DNA of 64,000 bases, taken from NCBI RefSeq assembly GCF_030056735.1, contig NZ_JASHKN010000004.1:277412-341411 (forward strand), in the 5' to 3' direction. The position numbers and the translations under genes were made by a program. Positions 19,465 through 29,953 of the stretch are shown in pieces. Below the pieces are notes generated by a model. It worked only from the letters and a program-made list of their open reading frames with translations. It was not told where the DNA came from and made no database searches. How positions within the stretch are numbered: the first letter of the stretch is position 1; each line of letters starts with the position of its first letter. This DNA comes from Rhodococcus sp. IEGM 1409 (GTDB lineage: Bacteria; Actinomycetota; Actinomycetes; Mycobacteriales; Mycobacteriaceae).

Positions 19465-20553
19465 TCAGCTGTTTCGTTGTCCGGGAACAGCATCCGTGCC
19501 GCGGTGGGTGCCGTCGCGAACCGTGCCGACGTACTCCTCGAGGAGATCCTCGAGCGCGACGATACCGATCACCACTCCGTCGGCGTCGGTGACTGCACCG
19601 AGGTGCGAGCTGGCCCGACGAAGGCCGGCCAACGCTTCGGCCAGCGGCGTGCTGAGCGGAACGATGGGCAGCGGGCGGATGTCCGACGTCGGAACGACGG
19701 TGTCCGGTCCGGCAGCTTCGTCCAGAACCTCGTCGAGCACGTCCTTGAGGTGCACGTACCCAGCCAGGGATCCGTCGCTCGCCCGCACCGGGTACCGCGA
19801 GTATCCGGTCTCGATGACCGCACGCTCGATCTCACCCAGTGTTGTTCCCGACGGAGTGAGGGGAATGGTCCGAACCTTGTCGAGAGTGATCAGAACCTCG
19901 GACACCGTGCGATCGGTCGATTCGAGAGCCTGCTTCAACCGCCGGTGTTCTTCGGCGTCGATCAGACCTTCGGATCGCGATTCACCGATCATCGCGGACA
20001 ACTCCACCGCTGAGACCGTGACGTCGAGTTCGTCCTTCGGCTCGACGCGCAGGAGCTTCAGCACGCCGTTTGCGCACAGGTTGTAGAACGCGATGATCGG
20101 GCGAGCGATCTTGATGAAGGCCAGATGCACAGGAACGAGCAGCATGGCCGTCTTCTCGGGGCCGGCCAACGCGATGTTCTTCGGAACCATCTCGCCGAGC
20201 AGGATGTGCAGAACGACGACGAGCGACAGCGCGATCGCGAACGAGATCGGGTGCAGCAATCCGTCGGGCAGACCGACGGCTTCCATCGGCACCTCGAGGA
20301 GATGCGCAATGGCAGGTTCGGCGACCTTACCCAGGAGGATCGAGCAGATCGTGATACCCAGCTGAGCCGCCGCAAGCATCAGCGACAGGTTCTCACCGGC
20401 CTTGATGACTGTGAGTGCCCGCTTCTTGCCTTGCGCGACCAGTGCCTCGAGACGGTCACGGCGAGCGGAGATCAGCGCGAATTCCGCGCCGACAAAGAAT
20501 GCGTTGCTCGCGAGCAGCACGACGGTGAGGAGAACGCCGAAGAGGTTATTCAT
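19465..20553 (-). CDS. CNNM/CorB-like transporter (DUF21 + CBS pair), short form
   Basis: A 362-residue protein with an N-terminal DUF21 transmembrane domain of three or four helices: LFGVLLTVVLLASNAFFVGAEFALISARRDR, LMLAAAQLGITICSILLG, FAIALSLVVVLHILLGEMVPKNIALAGPEK. A CBS pair (about 205-340) follows, with VIETGYSRYPVRASDGSLAGYVHLKDVLDE and LGAVTDADGVVIGIVALEDLLEEYVG. It lacks the C-terminal CorC/HlyC domain that its neighbour retains. The family exports or regulates Mg2+/Co2+. It overlaps its longer paralogue by 8 bp and matches the Rv1841c position. Confidence 0.93.
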   Translation of the reverse strand: MNNLFGVLLTVVLLASNAFFVGAEFALISARRDRLEALVAQGKKRALTVIKAGENLSLMLAAAQLGITICSILLGKVAEPAIAHLLEVPMEAVGLPDGLLHPISFAIALSLVVVLHILLGEMVPKNIALAGPEKTAMLLVPVHLAFIKIARPIIAFYNLCANGVLKLLRVEPKDELDVTVSAVELSAMIGESRSEGLIDAEEHRRLKQALESTDRTVSEVLITLDKVRTIPLTPSGTTLGEIERAVIETGYSRYPVRASDGSLAGYVHLKDVLDEVLDEAAGPDTVVPTSDIRPLPIVPLSTPLAEALAGLRRASSHLGAVTDADGVVIGIVALEDLLEEYVGTVRDGTHRGTDAVPGQRNS

Positions 20554-21928
20554 CGTCGGACTCCTTCTTGTCGTAGTCGGCGGATTCGGGTTCGACGTCC
20601 GCCGGGACCGGTGTGATGGTCACTCGGTCGATGCGACGGCCGTCCATGCTGGTCACGCGGGCGATCCACTTTCCGCGGGAATCCCCGGACGAGTCGACGT
20701 CGGGCAACTCCACTTCGTCATCTTCCTCGGGGATGCGCCCCAGTTCGGTGAGCACCAATCCGCCGAGGGTGTCGTAGTCGCCTTCAGGAGCGGTGTATCC
20801 GGTAGCCGAAGTGACCTCGTCGATACGCAGGAGACCGGAGCACGACCATCCGTCGCCGACGCGTTGCACGTCCAGCTCCGGTTCGTCGTGTTCGTCGCGC
20901 ACATCGCCGACGATTTCCTCGATGAGGTCTTCCATCGTGACGATGCCCGCAGTTCCGCCGTATTCGTCGACGACCAGAGCGACCTGCATGCCGTCCGAGC
21001 GGATCCGCTCCATGACGGTGTCACCGTCCAGGCTCGACGGCACGACCGGAACCCGTTGAGCCAGACTGTCGACTCGCGTCGTGCGCCTACGCTCGGCGGG
21101 AACCGTGAACGCGTGCTTGATGTGTACGACGCCGACCGTGTCGTCCAGATCGCCGCGAACGACAGGGAAGCGCGAGTAGCCGGTCCGCGACGCCGTCACG
21201 ATCAGGTCTGCCACGGTGTCCGAGAGTTCGAGCGATTCGATCTTCACTCGCGGGGTCATCAGTTCTTCCGCGGTGCGGTCACCGAACTGCAGCGAACGGT
21301 CGACGAGCATCGCCGTGCCCTTGTCGATGGAACCGCGCTGCGCGGACGTCCGCACGAGGGATCCGAGTTCCTGCGGTGAGCGCGCCGAGCGCAGTTCCTC
21401 CGCGGGTTCGATGCCCAGGCGTCGCACGATCCAGTTTGCAGTTCCGTTGAGACCGTTGATGGCCCACTTGAAGATCAACGAGAAGCCTGCCTGCAGGCCC
21501 GCAGTTGCGCGGGCGGTGGGCATCGGCTTGGAGATTGCGAGGTTCTTGGGTACGAGCTCGCCGAAGATCATCGAGAACGACGTCGCGAGCACCAGCGCCA
21601 AGATCAAAGACGTTGTCGAGGCAGCGGATTCGCTGAGTCCGACGGCCTTCGCAACCGGTGTGATGAACCGCGCCAGAACGGGCTCGGCCAGGTAACCGGT
21701 GATCAGTGTGGTGATCGTGATGCCGAGTTGGGCACCGGAGAGCTGGAACGAGAGAGTCTTGTGCGCGTGTTGAACCTGGCGCGAGCGTCGGTCGCCGTCG
21801 CGAGCGGCTTCGTCGACGGTACTGCGCTCGAGCGCGGTCAGTGAGAATTCGGCCGCCACGAAGAGGGCGGTGCCTGCAGTCAGCGCGATGAAGCCGAAGA
21901 GGCTGAGAATGGTGAAAACGATGTCCAT
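20546..21928 (-). CDS. CNNM/CorB-like transporter (DUF21 + CBS + CorC_HlyC)
   Basis: A 460-residue protein with the full family layout. DUF21 covers about residues 1-190 ([30 protein letters not shown] and [17 protein letters not shown]). A CBS pair covers about 215-335 ([60 protein letters not shown]). The CorC_HlyC domain to about 435 has [19 protein letters not shown] and [20 protein letters not shown]. Mg2+ or Co2+ efflux/homeostasis is the usual role. It is the first gene of the minus-strand run and is preceded by a 311-bp hairpin-rich leader. It matches Rv1842c. Confidence 0.94.
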   Translation of the reverse strand: MDIVFTILSLFGFIALTAGTALFVAAEFSLTALERSTVDEAARDGDRRSRQVQHAHKTLSFQLSGAQLGITITTLITGYLAEPVLARFITPVAKAVGLSESAASTTSLILALVLATSFSMIFGELVPKNLAISKPMPTARATAGLQAGFSLIFKWAINGLNGTANWIVRRLGIEPAEELRSARSPQELGSLVRTSAQRGSIDKGTAMLVDRSLQFGDRTAEELMTPRVKIESLELSDTVADLIVTASRTGYSRFPVVRGDLDDTVGVVHIKHAFTVPAERRRTTRVDSLAQRVPVVPSSLDGDTVMERIRSDGMQVALVVDEYGGTAGIVTMEDLIEEIVGDVRDEHDEPELDVQRVGDGWSCSGLLRIDEVTSATGYTAPEGDYDTLGGLVLTELGRIPEEDDEVELPDVDSSGDSRGKWIARVTSMDGRRIDRVTITPVPADVEPESADYDKKESDDE

Positions 21929-22239
21929 GTGTCATCGCCACCTGAGTTGTGCACGGAGGCCGCCGGGTTTGTCTCCCGGCTCGCTAGAGGAGCCCTCCGA
22001 ACCGGCGGAATCAGACGATTCCTCGGATAAAACGACGGGTGTAGCGCCGGGTAAGTGTGTGGGTGCCTCGGGCACCGGGTTCCTCTCGTCAGAGCCGAGG
22101 ATTTCTCGGCTGTAGCGGGCTCGGTCGGGTCGCCGAAGGGCACCCGACCGAGTTTTATTTTTGGTTTACGGAACCAATGATACCGGCGGGTGCCCAGGAG
22201 TAGGGACCCGAGCACCCGCCGACTGTCACAGAACCCAGT
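21929..22239 (-). promoter_or_regulatory. Hairpin-rich untranslated leader before the CNNM genes
   Basis: The 311 bp between guaB1 and the CNNM start hold no gene. Five inverted repeats follow one another: 21962-21980 (6 bp), 22062-22076 (6 bp, ggtgcc/ggcacc), 22094-22110 (6 bp), 22120-22152 (11 bp) and 22184-22221 (10 bp). The last may end guaB1. The 22120-22152 stem is followed on the plus strand by TTTTATTTTT, so it would terminate plus-strand, not minus-strand, transcription. This could be a structured, ion-responsive 5' UTR, but I could not fit it to the M-box or other known riboswitch consensus. Confidence 0.4.
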
Positions 22240-23679
<1,440 letters not shown>

Positions 23680-24561
23680 TCACGAGCTTACCGTCGATTC
23701 CGCCGCGGCGCCCTCGGTATCGCGTGCCTGTGAGCGGGACAGAGCAATCGTGGTCATGATCATGACGGCGACAGCGCACCCGATGAGGGCAATTCCGGGG
23801 CCGTCGACGCGTAGGCGTTCGTCCAGAACCGTCATCCCCAGGAAGATAGCCGCAATCGGCTCGCCGATAGTGAGAGCGGGCAGCGACGCCGACAGCGGCC
23901 CGACCTGGAATGCGCGTTGTTGCAGGTAGACGCCGATCGCACCCGAGGCGATCAGCGCCCACGTCTGCCATGCCGAAATCACCCCGACGACGCCGTGTCC
24001 GAGTAGGTCGGTGACGTACTTGGTGAATGCGACCGCAATGCCGTAGAAGATACCGGCCGCGGAGCCGAGAAGCAGTGCGCGCCAACCGCCGTCGATTTTG
24101 GACAAGCCGCCGATGGTCGCGACCACGGCGACCGCGACCGTGATTGTCAGGGGCACAGCCCAATCGGACCACGGAGCATTGCTGTCACCCTCGGTAGGAT
24201 CACCGACCACGAGGAAGATCGCCAACGAAATCGCGAGCATGATCGCCAGCGACCACGCCGAGCGGGTGATGCGGATACCCGAGAACTTGGCCGAGAGCGG
24301 CAGCGCGAACAGCAGCGAGGTCACGATCAGCGGCTGCACCACCAACACCGAACCCAACGACAGTGCAACGGCCTGCATGACGTAACCGCCGCCGTCGCCG
24401 ATCAATCCGGCCCACCACCGAGGGCTCCGAATCAGCGACGCCACCAGCGCCTCGCCCTCGGGAACCGCCGACGCGGCCCGCTGCTGAGCGACGGAAGCGC
24501 ACGCGAAGAGCAGTGCGGCGACGAGTGCGCAGAGAACCGAGATCAGTGGAAGATCACCCAT
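23680..24561 (-). CDS. DMT-superfamily (EamA-like) membrane transporter
   Basis: ATG 24561 gives 293 residues starting MGDLPLISVLCALVAALLFACASVAQQRAA; the frame extends to 24624, but that part overlaps the upstream helicase. About nine or ten hydrophobic segments are visible, with the two-repeat layout of the family: LIRSPRWWAGLIGDGGGYVMQAVALSLGSVLVVQPL in repeat 1 and PLSASLPALTIGEPIAAIFLGMTVLDERLRVDGPGI in repeat 2. The substrate is unknown. It sits tightly between helicase (4-bp gap) and guaB1 (3-bp gap), so the three genes are probably one transcript. Confidence 0.88.
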   Translation of the reverse strand: MGDLPLISVLCALVAALLFACASVAQQRAASAVPEGEALVASLIRSPRWWAGLIGDGGGYVMQAVALSLGSVLVVQPLIVTSLLFALPLSAKFSGIRITRSAWSLAIMLAISLAIFLVVGDPTEGDSNAPWSDWAVPLTITVAVAVVATIGGLSKIDGGWRALLLGSAAGIFYGIAVAFTKYVTDLLGHGVVGVISAWQTWALIASGAIGVYLQQRAFQVGPLSASLPALTIGEPIAAIFLGMTVLDERLRVDGPGIALIGCAVAVMIMTTIALSRSQARDTEGAAAESTVSS

Positions 24562-24565
24562 GTCC

Positions 24566-26068
24566 TCAGTGTGCGCGCTTGCCCGACCGATTTCCGGCAG
24601 ACGGCTTTCCTGCGCCAGGTGCACCCCGCCGCGGGGTCAGGCCCTTGGACGCCAAACGTTCCGAACGGGTCGGGACCGGGGTGCCGTCAGCACGGATCTT
24701 CTTCACACTCTTGGGGTCGGTGACGCGCCGCGAGGAGACGGCTCGCTTGTCGCCGTCCTTCTTCATCCGGCCTCCGGCAGCGGTCCGGCCTGCGGTGTCG
24801 TGCTCCTGGCGGCCACGCTTGGCGGTGTGCTTGACGGCGACGGTCGTATCAGGAGCCTCGACCGGAATGCCTGTCGGCTCCATTGCTCCGGTGATACGCG
24901 TGAGTTCCAGATCGTCGGGGCGGACCCGCACACCGTGAACCTTGATGCCTGCTTGCTTGGTCAACTTCTCGACCGCGTCACGTTCTTCGTCGGTGACGAT
25001 GGTGACGACGACGCCCGATTCACCGGCGCGAGCGGTCCGACCGGCGCGGTGCAGGTAGTCCTTCGCCTCGGCCGGGGGATCGACGTGAACAACGAGGGTT
25101 ACGTCGTCGACATGGATTCCGCGGGCCGCGACGTCAGTGGCGACCAGGACGGGAGTTGTCCCGTCGGAGAACGACGCGAGGGTCTTGGTCCGGTTGTTCT
25201 GCGTCTTACCGCCGTGCAGAGCGCCGGCAGAGACACCGATCAAATGTAGCTGCTGCGCAAGGCGATCCACGCCGTGCTTGGTCTTGACGAACATGATGGT
25301 CCGCCCCGCGCGCGAAGCGATATGTGCGACAACGGATCTCTTGTCGTCGCGGTCTACGAAGAGCAGATGATGCTCCATCGTCGAGACTGTGGCAACCGGG
25401 GGAGCAGTCGAGTGCGACGCCGGATTGCGCAGGTAACCCGCGACCAGATCGTCGACCTTGCCGTCGAGGGTCGCCGAAAAGAGAAGACGCTGACCATCTT
25501 TCGGTGTCGTGTCGAGAATCTTCGCGACCTCGTCGATGAAGCCCATGTCTGCCATGTGGTCGGCTTCGTCGATGGTCGTGATCACGACGTCGTCGAGCAC
25601 CACCGCCTGCTGCTCGAGCAGGTCGAGTAGACGGCCGGGAGTGGCGATGAGCAGATCGACGCCCCTGGTCAAGATGTCGGCCTGGCGCTTGATCGGAACA
25701 CCACCGACCGCGTTGGCCACACGCAAACCGATCTCGGTAGCGGCGTCGTCGAGTGCTTTGTGAATCTGGATCGCCAGTTCGCGGGTGGGAGCGAGCACCA
25801 AGCCGCGAGGACGATTCCGCTTGCTCGCCCCGCCCTTGAGGCGCACCAACATCGGAAGCCCGAATGCCAAAGTCTTTCCGGAACCCGTCGCGCCGCGCCC
25901 GAGCACATCCCGGCCGGCAAGGACATCGGGGATGGTGGCCGACTGAATGGGGAAGGGGGCATCGATGCCGCTCCGGCGCAACGCATGCACCATCACGGCG
26001 GGGATTCCGAGGTCGACGAACGAACGCCCTTCGGTCGAGGTGGGCGAGTCGATCGTCGATTCCTGCAT
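24566..26068 (-). CDS. DEAD-box ATP-dependent RNA helicase
   Basis: A 500-residue DEAD-box helicase. The Q-motif region is FVDLGIPAVMVHALRRSGIDAPFPIQSATIP, motif I is GATGSGKT and Ia is APTRELAIQ. Motif II reads DEAD (TTIDEADHMADMG), motif III is SAT, and the second RecA domain ends with [13 protein letters not shown] and the HRAGRTAR motif VI. The roughly 120-residue C-terminal tail is basic and Lys/Arg-rich (AKRGRQEHD, KKDGDKRAVSSRR, RSGKRAH), suited to RNA binding, with no glycine-rich repeats. It is a paralogue of the helicase at 27806-29695, with gnd between the two. Roles in ribosome assembly or RNA decay are usual. Confidence 0.95.
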   Translation of the reverse strand: MQESTIDSPTSTEGRSFVDLGIPAVMVHALRRSGIDAPFPIQSATIPDVLAGRDVLGRGATGSGKTLAFGLPMLVRLKGGASKRNRPRGLVLAPTRELAIQIHKALDDAATEIGLRVANAVGGVPIKRQADILTRGVDLLIATPGRLLDLLEQQAVVLDDVVITTIDEADHMADMGFIDEVAKILDTTPKDGQRLLFSATLDGKVDDLVAGYLRNPASHSTAPPVATVSTMEHHLLFVDRDDKRSVVAHIASRAGRTIMFVKTKHGVDRLAQQLHLIGVSAGALHGGKTQNNRTKTLASFSDGTTPVLVATDVAARGIHVDDVTLVVHVDPPAEAKDYLHRAGRTARAGESGVVVTIVTDEERDAVEKLTKQAGIKVHGVRVRPDDLELTRITGAMEPTGIPVEAPDTTVAVKHTAKRGRQEHDTAGRTAAGGRMKKDGDKRAVSSRRVTDPKSVKKIRADGTPVPTRSERLASKGLTPRRGAPGAGKPSAGNRSGKRAH

Positions 26069-26081
26069 TTGTCCAGGCTAC

Positions 26082-26123
26082 CGGGTATCGGTAGACGCAG
26101 ATAACCGCATCTACCGATACCCG
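26082..26123 (-). terminator. Terminator hairpin after gnd
   Basis: A 17-bp inverted repeat (26082-26098 with 26107-26123, one G-T wobble) and an 8-base loop start eight bases after the gnd stop on the minus strand. There is no T tract. It separates gnd from the downstream helicase gene. Confidence 0.8.
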
Positions 26124-26130
26124 CTGTGAA

Positions 26131-27588
26131 TCAGGCCTCGATTTCGCTGCGGTCACCGCTCCACAGCGTGTGGAACTTGCCGGGCTTGTCGATTCGCTCG
26201 TAGGTGTGAGCGCCGAAGAAGTCGCGCTGACCCTGCGTCAGGGCGGCCGGCAGACGCTCCGCGCGCAGACCGTCGTAGTACGACAGCGAAGACGCAAACG
26301 CCGGTACCGGAATGCCGAGCATCGTCGCGGTGGCGACCACGCGGCGCCAGCTGTCGATGCCCGCCTCGATGGCCTCGCGGAAGTACGGCGCCAGAATCAG
26401 GCTCGGCAGGCTCGAATCCGCGTCGAACGCGTCCTTGATGCGGTTGAGGAACTGCGCACGGATGATGCAGCCGCCGCGCCAGATCGTTGCCAGGTCGGCA
26501 GGCTTGAGGTTCCAGTCGTACTCGGCGCTACCGGCAGCGATCTGGTCGAAGCCCTGCGCGTACGCCACGATCTTCGACGCGTACAGCGCGGCCTGGATGT
26601 CAGCGGCGAACTGCTCGGCGTCAGCCGGCTTGTCGCCGAGCGAACCCGAAGCCAAGCCCTGCGCCTGAGCTGCGGCGCGCTGATTGCGGCTACCGGACAG
26701 TGCGCGAGCGAACACGGCCTCCGCGATACCGGTGACCGGCACGCCCAGATCCAGAGCGGACTTGACCGTCCAGCGGCCCGTGCCCTTCTGCTCGGCCGCG
26801 TCGACGATGACGTCGACCAACGGCTTGCCGGTCTCGGCGTCGATCTGACGGAGCACCTCGGCGGTGATCTCGATCAGGTAGGACTCGAGCGTGCCCTTGT
26901 TCCACTCGGTGTAGACGTCGGCGACCTGACCGGCGTCGTACCCCAGCGCGTCACGGAAGAGGTTGTAGGCCTCGCCGATGAGCTGCATATCGGCGTACTC
27001 GATGCCGTTGTGCACCATCTTGACGAAGTGTCCACTGCCGTCGGGGCCGATGTGCGTGCAGCACGGTGTGCCGTCGACGTGAGCGGAGATCGACTCGAGA
27101 AGCGGGCCGAGAGCCTCGTACGACTCCTTCGGGCCACCCGGCATGATCGACGGACCGTTGAGTGCGCCTTCTTCGCCACCGGAGATACCAGCGCCGACGA
27201 AGTGCAGACCGCGGGCGCGGATCGCTGCTTCACGACGGATCGTGTCCGTGTACAGCGAGTTGCCGCCGTCGATGATGATGTCGCCGGGCTCCATGGCGTT
27301 CGCGAGTTCTTCGATGACAGCATCCGTCGGCGCGCCGGCCTTGACCATGATCAGGACGCGTCGCGGCTTCTGCAGTGCGGCAACAAACTCTTCGACGGTC
27401 TCGGTGCGCACGAAATCGCCCTCGGAACCATGCTCGGCGATCAGAGCATCGGTCTTGGCGATGCTGCGGTTGTGCAGGGCAACGGTGTGACCGTGGCGGG
27501 CGAAATTGCGGGCAATATTCGAACCCATGACGGCCAGGCCGGTGACGCCGATCTGAGCTCGGGGTGATTCGGTGCTAGTGGTTGACAT
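26131..27588 (-). CDS. gnd: 6-phosphogluconate dehydrogenase (decarboxylating)
   Basis: ATG 27588 (MSTTSTESPRAQIGVTGLAVMGSNIARNFA) gives 485 residues, the length of the long NADP-dependent class; the frame upstream to 27696 is non-coding. The enzyme converts 6-phosphogluconate to ribulose 5-phosphate, CO2 and NADPH in the pentose phosphate pathway. The Rossmann motif is GLAVMGSNIARN, with the HNRS segment that binds the NADP phosphate. The substrate site appears as GAGISGGEEGALNGPSIMPGG and VKMVHNGIEYADMQLIGE with the catalytic Lys and Asn/Glu. The C-terminal KGTGRWTV and RAQFLNRI helices are intact. It corresponds to gnd1 (Rv1844c). Confidence 0.96.
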   Translation of the reverse strand: MSTTSTESPRAQIGVTGLAVMGSNIARNFARHGHTVALHNRSIAKTDALIAEHGSEGDFVRTETVEEFVAALQKPRRVLIMVKAGAPTDAVIEELANAMEPGDIIIDGGNSLYTDTIRREAAIRARGLHFVGAGISGGEEGALNGPSIMPGGPKESYEALGPLLESISAHVDGTPCCTHIGPDGSGHFVKMVHNGIEYADMQLIGEAYNLFRDALGYDAGQVADVYTEWNKGTLESYLIEITAEVLRQIDAETGKPLVDVIVDAAEQKGTGRWTVKSALDLGVPVTGIAEAVFARALSGSRNQRAAAQAQGLASGSLGDKPADAEQFAADIQAALYASKIVAYAQGFDQIAAGSAEYDWNLKPADLATIWRGGCIIRAQFLNRIKDAFDADSSLPSLILAPYFREAIEAGIDSWRRVVATATMLGIPVPAFASSLSYYDGLRAERLPAALTQGQRDFFGAHTYERIDKPGKFHTLWSGDRSEIEA

Positions 27589-27686
27589 GCTTACAGCTTT
27601 CCCTTTCGGTCCGCGGCTGTGAAATCCTGCGCTGTGCGCAGCCGAAAACTGTGCGGCCGCGACGCGCGTGAACATCAGACCGTGCA

Positions 27687-27734
27687 TACAAAACACGGAT
27701 GCAGATCACTTTAATTGCAGTGACCTGCATCCGT
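27687..27734 (-). terminator. Intrinsic terminator of the glycine-rich helicase gene
   Basis: On the minus strand a 10-bp stem plus an inner 5-bp stem (arms 27734-27719 and 27710-27695, apical loop about eight bases) is followed by GTTTTGT at 27694-27688. It lies about 70 bp after the helicase stop and upstream of gnd. Confidence 0.8.
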
Positions 27735-27805
27735 CTTGATAGAGCATCCGGCGCAGCCGGAAGGTTCTCAGTGTTCAGTTGTCGAGCCGCAGCTCAGCGC
27801 AGGTA

Positions 27806-29695
27806 TTACCGCTGATCGCGCTTCGGGCCGTCGAATCCGTCATAGCTACGACGGTCGGTGCGGCTACGGAAGCCGCCACCGCTGGTCGAGGCTGCGCGGT
27901 TGTCGCCGCCGTCGCGGTTGCCCTGGTATCCACCGGATGAGCGGTTGCCCTGGTATCCGCCGCGGCTTTCGCCGTCGCGGTTGCCCTGGTATCCACCGGA
28001 TGAGCGGTTGCCCTGGTATCCGGTCGAGGGGCGGCTGTCTCGGTCTCCGTAGGACGGACGGCTGTCACGGTTGCCCTGGTAACCACCGCTGGAGCGATCA
28101 CCCTGGTAGCCACCGGATGAGCGGTTGCCCTGGTATCCGCCGCGGCTCTCGCCGTCGCGGTTGCCCTGGTATCCACCGGAAGAGCGGTTGCCCTGGTATC
28201 CGGTCGAGGGGCGGCTGTCGCGGTTGCCTTGGTAGCCACCGCTGGAGCGATCACCTTGGTAGCCACCGCGGCTCTCGCCGTCGCGGTTGCCCTGGTACCC
28301 ACCCGAGGAACGGTTGCCCTGGTATCCGCCGGAAGAGCGGTTGCCCTGGTATCCGCCGCGGCTTCCGCCACGATCACCGAAGGAACGCTCGCCACGAGAA
28401 GAGCTCTCGCGCAACGGTTCTCCGGTCGGCTTCTTGGCGCCGGTGATACGAGCCAGCTCAGCAGAGCCCGGGGTGACGGGAACGGCAGCGGCATTGACGC
28501 CGGCCATTCCGGTCAGACGCTTGAACCCACGCTTCTGATTCGGGAGCACGATGGCAACGACGGTGCCCTTCTCGCCGGCGCGAGCGGTACGACCCGCGCG
28601 GTGCAGGTAGTCCTTGTGATCAGCCGGGGGATCGACGTGAACGACGAGGTCGATGCCATCGACGTGGATTCCGCGCGCTGCGACGTCCGTTGCGACGAGG
28701 ACCGGGGTGCGGCCGTTCTTGAAACGCTCGAGGACGCGGGTGCGCTGGTTCTGTGCCTTGCCGCCGTGAAGCGACTCGGCAGCGATGCCGACTGCGCGCA
28801 GGCGATCGGTGATGCCTTCGCAACCGAGCTTGGTGCGAGCGAACATGATCGTGCGTCCGTCACGGGCGCCGATCTCGGAGAGGACGGAGTCCTTCTGTCC
28901 ACGATCGACGAGCAGGACGTAGTGCTCCATCGTGTCGACGCTTGCGCGGCCGTCCTCGGTGGAGTGCGTGACGTGGTTTGCCAGGAACTGGCGAACGAGT
29001 GACTGGACCTCGCGGTCGAGGGTGGCCGAGAACAGCAGACGCTGTCCGTCAGCGGGGGTCTCGCCGAGGATCGAACGAACCTCGGGCAGGAAGCCCATGT
29101 CCGCCATCTGATCGGCTTCGTCGAGTGCGGTGATCTCCACCGAGTCGAGGATGCAGGTGCCCTGACGCAGGTGATCGCCCAGGCGACCCGGGGTGGCGAC
29201 GAGGACGTCGACGCCGCGTCGAAGCTGGTCGACCTGCTTGGAGAACGGTGTTCCACCGACGGCGGGACGGACGGTGAGTCCGAGTGCACCGGCATAAGAG
29301 TTGAGGGACTCGACCACCTGGAATGCGAGCTCGCGGGTGGGGACCAGAACCAGCGCGCGAGGGCGCTTGGCAGCGGGGCGATCCTCGTGACGCGACAGGC
29401 GAGTCAGCATCGGCAGGCCGAAAGCGAGGGTCTTGCCCGAGCCGGTCTGGGCGCGGCCCAGAACGTTGACGCCGGCCAGCGCGTCCGGGATGGCAAGTGC
29501 CTGAATCGGTGACGGGCTGGAGATGGAGTTGCGAGCCAAAGCGGCAACAAGCTGCTCGGGCAGGCCGATCTCGGCGAAAGTGATACCCGGCTCGGTGGCT
29601 GCTTCTTCGACGGCGGGGGTGGTGATGGTGGTGTCTTCGATAACTACATCGGCGTCGATGTTCTCAGAAGACGACATTTGGACAGCGTTTGTCAC
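27806..29695 (-). CDS. DEAD-box RNA helicase with glycine-rich repeat tail
   Basis: GTG 29695 is chosen because GGAGAGG lies seven bases upstream; this gives 629 residues (ATG 29677 is an alternative). The core has the Q motif ([16 protein letters not shown]), [21 protein letters not shown] in [29 protein letters not shown] and [13 protein letters not shown]. After about residue 435 the protein turns into 14 copies of GYQG(N/D)R separated by SSG, DGESRG or DSRPSTG, an RGG-like low-complexity tail that in other helicases binds RNA and promotes condensates or cold-shock activity. The terminator at 27687-27734 follows. The N-terminus is Thr/Glu-rich. Confidence 0.94.
   Translation of the reverse strand: MTNAVQMSSSENIDADVVIEDTTITTPAVEEAATEPGITFAEIGLPEQLVAALARNSISSPSPIQALAIPDALAGVNVLGRAQTGSGKTLAFGLPMLTRLSRHEDRPAAKRPRALVLVPTRELAFQVVESLNSYAGALGLTVRPAVGGTPFSKQVDQLRRGVDVLVATPGRLGDHLRQGTCILDSVEITALDEADQMADMGFLPEVRSILGETPADGQRLLFSATLDREVQSLVRQFLANHVTHSTEDGRASVDTMEHYVLLVDRGQKDSVLSEIGARDGRTIMFARTKLGCEGITDRLRAVGIAAESLHGGKAQNQRTRVLERFKNGRTPVLVATDVAARGIHVDGIDLVVHVDPPADHKDYLHRAGRTARAGEKGTVVAIVLPNQKRGFKRLTGMAGVNAAAVPVTPGSAELARITGAKKPTGEPLRESSSRGERSFGDRGGSRGGYQGNRSSGGYQGNRSSGGYQGNRDGESRGGYQGDRSSGGYQGNRDSRPSTGYQGNRSSGGYQGNRDGESRGGYQGNRSSGGYQGDRSSGGYQGNRDSRPSYGDRDSRPSTGYQGNRSSGGYQGNRDGESRGGYQGNRSSGGYQGNRDGGDNRAASTSGGGFRSRTDRRSYDGFDGPKRDQR
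27903..28362 (-). repeat. In-frame tandem repeats encoding GYQG(N/D)R
   Basis: Fourteen copies of the GYQG(N/D)R unit are encoded in the helicase tail. The basic unit is 27 bp (GGYQGNRSS), interspersed with longer spacers. A higher-order block ([32 protein letters not shown]) recurs nearly identically, suggesting recent block duplication. Boundaries are approximate to about 10 bp. Confidence 0.9.
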
Positions 29696-29919
29696 GCGGA
29701 AACCTCTCCGGACTTCGGGCACGTCGCGGAGCGGAAGAAGCCATGCTGAAATACACGACAGTTCGCAAAGGGACGAGCCAGGGCACATGTCACCTGGCAA
29801 TCCGAACGCATACTGCGGGGAATTGGGCTGTGTGCCGTTTAATGTTTACGGACCACGATGGTGGCCGAGGTCCACTCTACGCGACTGGCGGCACTTAAGT
29901 CAGGTAACCCCGCCTGTGA

Positions 29920-29935
29920 CCTGCACTACTGCAGG
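29920..29935. other. Short hairpin downstream of the M56 peptidase gene
   Basis: A perfect 6-bp inverted repeat (CCTGCA, loop CTAC, TGCAGG) lies 18 bp past the stop of the M56 gene, with GGTTTT next to it on the plus strand. It could end transcription of the BlaI/M56 pair, but the T tract is on the wrong side for that strand. Confidence 0.35.
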
Positions 29936-29953
29936 GGTTTTGCTGGTCAAGAC

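Noticed and set aside
21929-22239. A match to the M-box, c-di-AMP (ydaO) or TPP riboswitch
   Set aside because: None of the conserved sequence blocks of those families could be lined up with the leader on the minus strand.
26170-27567. A 465-codon plus-strand frame over gnd
   Set aside because: gnd has a full set of 6PGDH motifs; the antisense translation has no recognisable domain.
27903-28362. Regularly spaced short repeats that could be read as a CRISPR array
   Set aside because: The repeats stay in frame within a helicase tail, have no unique spacers of constant length, and no cas gene is near.
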